From: Bacteroidales bacterium
GTDB taxonomy: Bacteria > Bacteroidota > Bacteroidia > Bacteroidales > ML635J-15
Direction of reading: 5' to 3'
DNA: 20,300 nucleotides
NCBI GenBank assembly: GCA_028701945.1
Contig: JAQVPT010000025.1
Coordinates: 1 to 20,300, forward strand
The notes under the pieces were generated by a model. The model saw only the letters and a list, made by a program, of their open reading frames with translations. It was not told the DNA's origin and did no database searches. This document shows, piece after piece, positions 16,145-20,300 of the stretch. The position numbers and the translations under genes are program-made. The stretch's first letter is position 1. The number at the start of each line of letters is the position of its first letter.

Positions 16145-17628
16145 TTTTTCTTTTTAAATATTTTGAGTTTTTGACCTATTTGTAATTTTGACGGATCACT
16201 TATCCCATTCCACTCCATAATATCGTCGGCACTTGCCCAATCATAATTTAACGATATCTTATACAAGGAGTCTCCCGATTTAATCTCATAAGTTTCAATA
16301 AAATCGTAATCCCTCATCACAAAGTGCTTTTGCATTCCAGCTTCTTCAGTCTTTTTCTCAGGCTGAACAATAATTTGCGGAGTTTCGGAGAGCTTTGCCC
16401 CTTTTTTTACCCATATACTAATAATTTGTCCAGCATAAATATTAGTGCTACTAATTCCATTCCAGTCTTGTACATCGGTAACTTTTACACCAAAACGTTG
16501 AGCAATCGCTCCAAGATTATCGCCAGAAACAATTTTATATTTATGCTCTTCATAGTCATCACCGGGACTAATACTCACATGAACATAAGGCTCGTAAGAA
16601 TTACCAACAGAAACAGCTGGCACAAATTTCGGAAAATAAACACTATCCATAAAATTCTCAATCGAATCACGCAATAATATAAACTGTTCCTTTTTATTTT
16701 CGGGCAAATAAATAAGCTTTGGCTTTTTTCTACCATCAATTACCGAACATGAAAACAAAGGGTTTAACTCATACAATTCATTAATATCTAAATTTAGCAC
16801 ACCTGCAATTTGTCTGAAATCAATTCGAGAATTAATCAAAACATTATCAGAAACAGAAACCGAAAACCCAGAAACAGGACTAAAGTCGAGAGTTTCGTTT
16901 TCATTCATCCATTTTACAAAAGCCAATAAACGATAAAAACAATCTTTGTTGGGGTCTTTAATATTTTTATAAACCGAATCGAAAGCTAACTCTCCATAAC
17001 CAGCCTTACTTAGATTTGCTGGACCACAACAATAAGCCGTTACCGCCATATCCCAAGTTCCAAAAGTTTTATGCAAATCTTCAAGATACGACAAGGAAGC
17101 ATTTGAATTTAAACAAATATCAAGACGTTGATCATAGCACGAGTCGGCAATTATTCCGTATCGTACCGCTGGCAAATAGGGCAATCCCCACAAACCAAAG
17201 CTATAATTTTCGGCGGAATAATATGAATTTAAACCAGTAAAAACGACAGGAAGATATGCCACTGCAATAGGGATTTGCTTTTCTTTTGAAATATTATAAA
17301 TAGTATTACTTATTTGTTCCCAAGTGTACAAAAGGCGGCATTTATCAATGTATGTAAGTTGCTGAAATCCTTCATAGTAATAGTTAGCTACATCATTTAA
17401 CTGATACTCTTCTAAACCAAATTTTATAATGTTTTCTGACTCTGAGAATGAGTTAATATTTTGTTGTCTTGATTCACAATAATTGGTAAGTTTATCATCC
17501 TGTCCACTAAGGGTTTTTAAATTACTTTTCAGCATATCAAAATAAGACACCCCCTGATAAGATTGTGCATATACCATCTGATAAGTCAGAACAAAAATTA
17601 TTACAATTATGGTACGGATTATTTTCAT
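16141..17628 (-). CDS. LysM protein with degenerate lytic-transglycosylase (MltD-like) domain
   Basis: This 495-residue exported protein starts at the ATG at 17628. The in-frame TTG at 17637 is poorer and lies only about two bases after the predicted transcription start. A signal peptide covers residues 1-21 (VYAQ). Residues about 100-250 align with the MltD/Slt fold: QIPIAVAYLPVVFTGLNSYY, YSFGLWGLPYLPAVRYGI, DQRLD, YLEDLHKTFGTWDMAVTAY and CGPANLSKA. In active enzymes the first block reads LPxIESxxN. Here the glutamate position is F130 (LPVVFTGLN), so the acid catalyst is missing. Two LysM domains close the protein (about 363-407 and 446-490) and bind N-acetylglucosamine in peptidoglycan. It leads the SGNH-SGNH-MBOAT operon, so I infer it is a peptidoglycan-binding scaffold rather than an enzyme. 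Confidence 0.88.
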   Translation of the reverse strand: MKIIRTIIVIIFVLTYQMVYAQSYQGVSYFDMLKSNLKTLSGQDDKLTNYCESRQQNINSFSESENIIKFGLEEYQLNDVANYYYEGFQQLTYIDKCRLLYTWEQISNTIYNISKEKQIPIAVAYLPVVFTGLNSYYSAENYSFGLWGLPYLPAVRYGIIADSCYDQRLDICLNSNASLSYLEDLHKTFGTWDMAVTAYCCGPANLSKAGYGELAFDSVYKNIKDPNKDCFYRLLAFVKWMNENETLDFSPVSGFSVSVSDNVLINSRIDFRQIAGVLNLDINELYELNPLFSCSVIDGRKKPKLIYLPENKKEQFILLRDSIENFMDSVYFPKFVPAVSVGNSYEPYVHVSISPGDDYEEHKYKIVSGDNLGAIAQRFGVKVTDVQDWNGISSTNIYAGQIISIWVKKGAKLSETPQIIVQPEKKTEEAGMQKHFVMRDYDFIETYEIKSGDSLYKISLNYDWASADDIMEWNGISDPSKLQIGQKLKIFKKKK

Positions 17629-17645
17629 CAATAACAATTATCGGG

Positions 17646-17653
17646 CAAATATA
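17646..17653 (-). promoter_or_regulatory. -7 box of the LysM-SGNH-SGNH-MBOAT operon
   Basis: TATATTTG on the minus strand is an exact TAnnTTTG match. It lies 17 bases before the chosen ATG (17628), giving a leader of about 11 bases. No clear -33 is seen. Its position favours ATG 17628 over TTG 17637, and it indicates that the operon is transcribed separately from arcA. Confidence 0.5.
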
Positions 17654-17704
17654 GTTTTTTTGTTTAGCTAAAAAAAGACCTTACCAACAAGTTCTTACGA
17701 ATAT

Positions 17705-18967
17705 TTACCAAGCAACATTTTCTCGACATATAGGCATAGTCATACATCTTGCTCCGCCACCGCCACGAGATAATTCAGACCCCTCAATTGTAATAACACA
17801 AGTTTCGTAATCATCAGGATTCTTTTTGCCATTTATTACATCTTTTGCTCTAAGAATTTCAAAACCTCCTTTACTAAGTTCATCAACTGTGTATATGTTT
17901 CTTTCGTAGCCAATAACTTTACCTGGAGCAAATGCTAAAAAATTAGCTCCGCTATGCCATTGTTCGCGTTGCTGCGACCATGGGTCAGAAGTTCCGCCAC
18001 ATGCAAAAGGTTTCAAATCGATGCCAAGCCCTTTTAAAGCAGTTAAAATATTCTCTTGTTCTTCAATTTTAACGTTTCCATTATCCACAGTAATTAAAAC
18101 CGTTTGATAACGATTAGGACGGGTAATAATTGGCTCATAAATCATACATTTATCCTTATCCAAAAAAGTAAAGACCATATCAAGATGAATAAAAGACTCT
18201 GGCTCATGGGGTAATTCCTGAACGATTATGTGCATTTTTTCTTTTTGTGCTTTTAATCGTTTCAATATAAAATCCACTCCCTGCGAGGTCGTCCGGCTTC
18301 CTATTCCAATTACCAATACATCTTCTCGTGCAACAAGCACATCTCCACCTTCTATCGTTATTGCAGGATCAAAAAGCTTATCTTCACACGGATTTACAGT
18401 AGTAGTCGAAAATGCAGGATGAAAATCAAATATTGCTTGCATAATAATAGATTCTCTAACTCTTACTTTATTTGCCATTTTGGAAATTAGAACTTTGTCA
18501 TTTATCGCAATTGAGGCATCACGAGTAAAAAAGAAATTATGTAGTGGCTTTAGCATATACCTTTTTTTGCTTAAAAAACCAGTCAAATTGTCTTTTCGCA
18601 ATAAAACCCCCTCAATAAACTGACTTGCAAGCTCAGCATTATTAAGCTCATCCATAAACATACGTTGAATCTCTACTCCTTCGTTTTTACAGATTTTTTC
18701 GATAAGATTTTCGCGAACTCGGCTATTTTGTAAAATATCCTCTAATAAGTTTTTTACCTGATAAGTTGTAGTAATTTTCTCTAAAACACTCGAAAATTGA
18801 GAGTATTCTTGCTGTGCTACATGCAGGTTTAAAATATCACTATACAAAGCCCTTTCGGCATTCTCGGGAGTCATATTTTGAACTTCTGCACCTGGAGTGT
18901 GTAAAATCACTCCCTTTAGTTTGCCTATCTCCGAATTTAAGTTAATATTTAATGAATCCTGTGTCAT
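17705..18967 (-). CDS. arcA: Arginine deiminase
   Basis: Arginine deiminase converts L-arginine to citrulline and ammonia, the first step of the ADI pathway, which supplies ATP and acid tolerance in anaerobes. The protein is 420 residues, the usual length. Catalytic elements are visible: NFFFTRDASI, IEGGDVLVAR, ESFIHLDMVFTFLD with the active-site His, and the C-terminal SRGGGGARCMTMP with nucleophile C408. The N-terminal block LKGVILHTPGAEVQNMTPEN is also typical. Downstream (17638-17704) there is no arcB or arcC, since the next gene on this strand is the unrelated LysM operon. Carbamate kinase and ornithine transcarbamylase, if present, are elsewhere. The only oddity is the stand-alone setting. 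Confidence 0.95.
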   Translation of the reverse strand: MTQDSLNINLNSEIGKLKGVILHTPGAEVQNMTPENAERALYSDILNLHVAQQEYSQFSSVLEKITTTYQVKNLLEDILQNSRVRENLIEKICKNEGVEIQRMFMDELNNAELASQFIEGVLLRKDNLTGFLSKKRYMLKPLHNFFFTRDASIAINDKVLISKMANKVRVRESIIMQAIFDFHPAFSTTTVNPCEDKLFDPAITIEGGDVLVAREDVLVIGIGSRTTSQGVDFILKRLKAQKEKMHIIVQELPHEPESFIHLDMVFTFLDKDKCMIYEPIITRPNRYQTVLITVDNGNVKIEEQENILTALKGLGIDLKPFACGGTSDPWSQQREQWHSGANFLAFAPGKVIGYERNIYTVDELSKGGFEILRAKDVINGKKNPDDYETCVITIEGSELSRGGGGARCMTMPICRENVAW

Positions 18968-18994
18968 AATTTTTCCCTATCCTAATTTTAGGGC

Positions 18995-19025
18995 GTAAAA
19001 GTACAATATTATGTTTGATTGACAA
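18995..19025 (-). promoter_or_regulatory. Putative arcA promoter
   Basis: On the minus strand, ATTG (19025-19022) is followed after 19 bases by TACTTTTA (19002-18995), seven of eight to TAnnTTTG. The predicted start of transcription is about 20 bases before the arcA ATG (18967). The -33 element overlaps the hairpin at 19023-19046. Confidence 0.4.
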
Positions 19026-19046
19026 TAAAAAAGGTGCTGCCTTTAT
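19023..19046 (-). terminator. Possible Rho-independent terminator upstream of arcA
   Basis: On the minus strand, AAAGG-CAGCA-CCTTT forms a short stem followed by TTTATT. It would stop transcription entering from the decayed region (19088-19335) before the arcA promoter. The stem is only five pairs, so the call is weak. Confidence 0.3.
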
Positions 19047-19087
19047 TGGAGAGATTTTTAAATGAGCAATTTAATTATACATGCAAA

Positions 19088-19335
19088 CTACAACACGATG
19101 CACAATCGTATTTGAAACCCCGCATTTATATTTGCAATATTTTGGAGAAAAAAGCTTAATAAAAACCTATACAAGATATATTGACAACAACAGATCGCAT
19201 CGTAATTTTTTTGTATGACGCCAAAGGTATGTTCTATAATCCTCTGATTATTAGTTAAATCTTCTAAAAGGTTGTCAAACAATAGCGTTTATTTTAGCCC
19301 TTCTTTTAAGGAGTTCTGTTTCAAACTGCATAATT
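19088..19335 (-). pseudogene. Possible decayed transposase fragment
   Basis: Two minus-strand frames are joined by an apparent frameshift near 19275-19282. The first ends with ELLKRRAKINAIV and a stop. The second continues FDNLLEDLTNNQRIIEHTFGVIQ and runs to 19088. Read together, this resembles the C-terminus of small DDE transposases, where an LLxxRxxIE-type glutamate block is followed by FD.LK...(I/V)EHT or a similar sequence (IS982- or IS5-like). The expected glutamate is Asn here, and no inverted ends or target duplications were found. It may equally be noncoding AT-rich DNA. I put it forward only as a weak call. Confidence 0.25.
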
Positions 19336-19498
19336 AGCCTAAATGATAAATTCTTGATAGGTACATAAGGCAATGACAAAACTTTTCGTCTTGCAAAAAA
19401 AATAAAAATTGAATCTCTAATGAATGTAAATCTATTCCCGATAGTTGATATTGAATAAAGAACACACCAAAACAGACAACAAATTATAAGTAAAATAG

Positions 19499-19529
19499 TT
19501 GAATTTAAATAAATATTTTTGTATCTTTG
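19499..19529 (+). promoter_or_regulatory. Promoter of the fluoride-riboswitch/enolase unit
   Basis: TTG at 19499-19501 is followed after 20 bases by TATCTTTG (19522-19529), an exact match to TAnnTTTG. Transcription would begin near 19536, directly at the 5' edge of the riboswitch aptamer, and would give a leader of about 200 bases ahead of enolase. Confidence 0.65.
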
Positions 19530-19538
19530 TACAAACAA

Positions 19539-19595
19539 GAAGGAAATGGTGTTCTTCCTTATCCAACCGCTCAAAAAGAGCTAATGACGCCTGGT
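19539..19595 (+). ncRNA. Fluoride riboswitch (crcB motif)
   Basis: The leader matches the fluoride aptamer consensus GGnGAUGGnGUUCnCC ... AACCGCU ... AGCUnAUGACnCCU. Stem P1 is GGAA (19542-19545) with TTCC (19555-19558), extendable by two A-T pairs. The loop holds ATGGTGTTC. The second stem is GCTC (19569-19572) with GAGC (19578-19581) around AAAAA. The defining pseudoknot pairs GGTGT (19548-19552) with ACGCC (19587-19591), including one G-U pair. The conserved AACCGC and CTAATGACGCCTG are present. It begins within a few bases of the predicted transcription start and lies 141 bases before an enolase start. Fluoride riboswitches are known to control enolase genes as well as crcB/fluC and eriC-F genes. 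No clear terminator or ribosome-binding-site switch was found downstream, so the expression platform is unresolved. Confidence 0.93.
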
Positions 19596-19627
19596 TAAAT
19601 AAAGTGTGAAAATTTGATCGGGTGATT

Positions 19628-19720
19628 ATGAAAAAGAATCAAAGAAAGTCAATTTTGGTTTTAGCGAAAAAAAAACTCGCGAAATTAATTACCTTAAATA
19701 AAAATAATAAACTTAAATAA
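19628..19720 (+). CDS. Possible 30-residue basic leader peptide between riboswitch and enolase
   Basis: An ATG at 19628 opens 30 codons, MKKNQRKSILVLAKKKLA continuing to a lysine-rich end, with a TAA at 19718-19720. That stop is 15 bases before the enolase ATG. It follows the fluoride aptamer by 32 bases. Over a third of its residues are lysine or arginine, with a short ILVLA core. It could be a translated leader whose translation couples to enolase, or a chance frame in AT-rich DNA. No Shine-Dalgarno is evident, and no known family was recognised. Confidence 0.3.
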   Translation: MKKNQRKSILVLAKKKLAKLITLNKNNKLK

Positions 19721-19735
19721 AGAGGACTTAAAATT

Positions 19736-20300
19736 ATGAAAATTCAAAAAGTTGAAGCAATCGAAATTCTCGATTCAAGAGGAAACCCTACAGTTGAAGT
19801 GAACTTACAACTAGAAGATGGGACAACTTCACGTGCGATGGTTCCAAGTGGGGCATCCACAGGAGAAAGAGAAGCGACAGAAATGAGAGATGGCGATAAA
19901 AATCGTTATGGTGGTAAAGGCGTATTAAAAGCCGTAAAAAATGTAAACACGGTTATCGCTAAAGAAATAGTAGGAAAATGTTTTCAAAATCAACGAGAAT
20001 TAGATTATCTGATGATCGAATTAGATGGAACACCTAATAAAGCTAAACTTGGAGCAAATGCTATATTAGCAGTTTCAATGGCTTATGCCCGAGCCAAAGC
20101 ATTAAGCACAAAAATACCTTTATATCAGTATTTAGGCGGAAGTAATGCTTACTTATTGCCTGTGCCATGTATGAATGTTATAAATGGTGGTGGTCACGCT
20201 GACAATAACGTTGACTTTCAAGAATTTATGATTGCTCCGCACAACGCTCCGTCATTTAGAGAATCCATCCGAATGGGACAAGAAGTATTCCATAGCCTGA
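19736..20300 (+). CDS. eno: Enolase (phosphopyruvate hydratase), partial, C-terminus off the right edge
   Basis: Enolase interconverts 2-phosphoglycerate and phosphoenolpyruvate in glycolysis and gluconeogenesis. The 188 codons in the window start MKIQKVEAIEILDSRGNPTV and contain the mobile catalytic loop VPSGASTGEREATEMRDGD (about residues 37-55), KLGANAILAVSMAYARAKA and the active-site block MNVINGGGHADNNVDFQEFM. That block holds the catalytic His and the QEF glutamate. MIAPHNAPSFRESIRMGQEVFH departs from the commoner MPVGA-type loop, so this is a variant enolase subclass. Whether that variation changes fluoride sensitivity is unknown. A weak AGAGGA (19721-19726) precedes the ATG by nine bases. 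The fluoride riboswitch upstream implies induction by fluoride, which inhibits enolase as a magnesium-fluoride-phosphate complex. Confidence 0.96.
   Translation, partial: MKIQKVEAIEILDSRGNPTVEVNLQLEDGTTSRAMVPSGASTGEREATEMRDGDKNRYGGKGVLKAVKNVNTVIAKEIVGKCFQNQRELDYLMIELDGTPNKAKLGANAILAVSMAYARAKALSTKIPLYQYLGGSNAYLLPVPCMNVINGGGHADNNVDFQEFMIAPHNAPSFRESIRMGQEVFHSL

Noticed and set aside
19275..19574. 99-codon minus-strand frame starting inside the riboswitch
   Set aside because: Its first third is antisense to the fluoride riboswitch and enolase promoter. Only its last part might belong to a decayed transposase.
19621..19700. Rho-independent terminator as the riboswitch expression platform
   Set aside because: The best hairpins (TGATT/AATCA and GCGA/TCGC) are short, lack a T-run and do not share bases with the aptamer.
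1..20300. CRISPR array, tRNA or rRNA genes
   Set aside because: I saw no regularly spaced direct repeats, no cloverleaf-like segments and no ribosomal RNA signatures in the intergenic regions.

Overview
The window looks like chromosomal DNA from an AT-rich Bacteroidota bacterium, probably an anaerobic or facultative member of the Bacteroidales/Marinilabiliales side; that placement is an inference. The evidence is threefold. Several genes are preceded by the Bacteroidota promoter element (-7 box TAnnTTTG, sometimes with a TTG/TTTG about 19-20 bases upstream), and most lack a Shine-Dalgarno sequence. A large secreted protein ends in a type IX secretion (T9SS) sorting domain. A six-subunit Rnf operon is led by an RseC-family gene. 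I see no tRNA, rRNA, CRISPR array or intact insertion sequence.

Layout. Positions 1-1506 (minus) hold a Yip1-like membrane protein, smpB and the start of plsY, packed head to tail. Divergent from them is miaA (plus, to 2506). Positions 2540-8048 (minus) are one operon: rseC-like, rnfB, rnfC, rnfD, rnfG, rnfE, rnfA. It encodes the membrane complex that couples ferredoxin:NAD+ electron transfer to ion transport. After a gene-poor gap of about 330 bases with a 19-base perfect palindrome comes a large secreted modular protein (8415-11606, plus) built from an internally duplicated module. A 170-base convergent intergenic region with two strong stem-loops follows.

Positions 11777-17628 (minus) hold a tightly overlapping four-gene operon: a LysM protein with a lytic-transglycosylase-like fold that lacks the catalytic glutamate, two related SGNH hydrolases, and an AlgI/PatA-type MBOAT acyltransferase. 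I read it as a candidate envelope glycan (perhaps peptidoglycan) O-acetylation system that uses a dead enzyme as a binding module. Upstream of it is a stand-alone arginine deiminase (minus, 17705-18967).

The right end is the most striking part. A good Bacteroidota promoter at 19499-19529 drives a leader RNA that matches the fluoride riboswitch (crcB motif), including its pseudoknot. This is followed by a possible 30-residue basic leader peptide and then the start of an enolase gene that runs off the window. Enolase is the classic fluoride-inhibited enzyme, so this is a coherent fluoride-responsive unit. Between it and the arginine deiminase lies an apparently decayed, possibly transposase-derived stretch.
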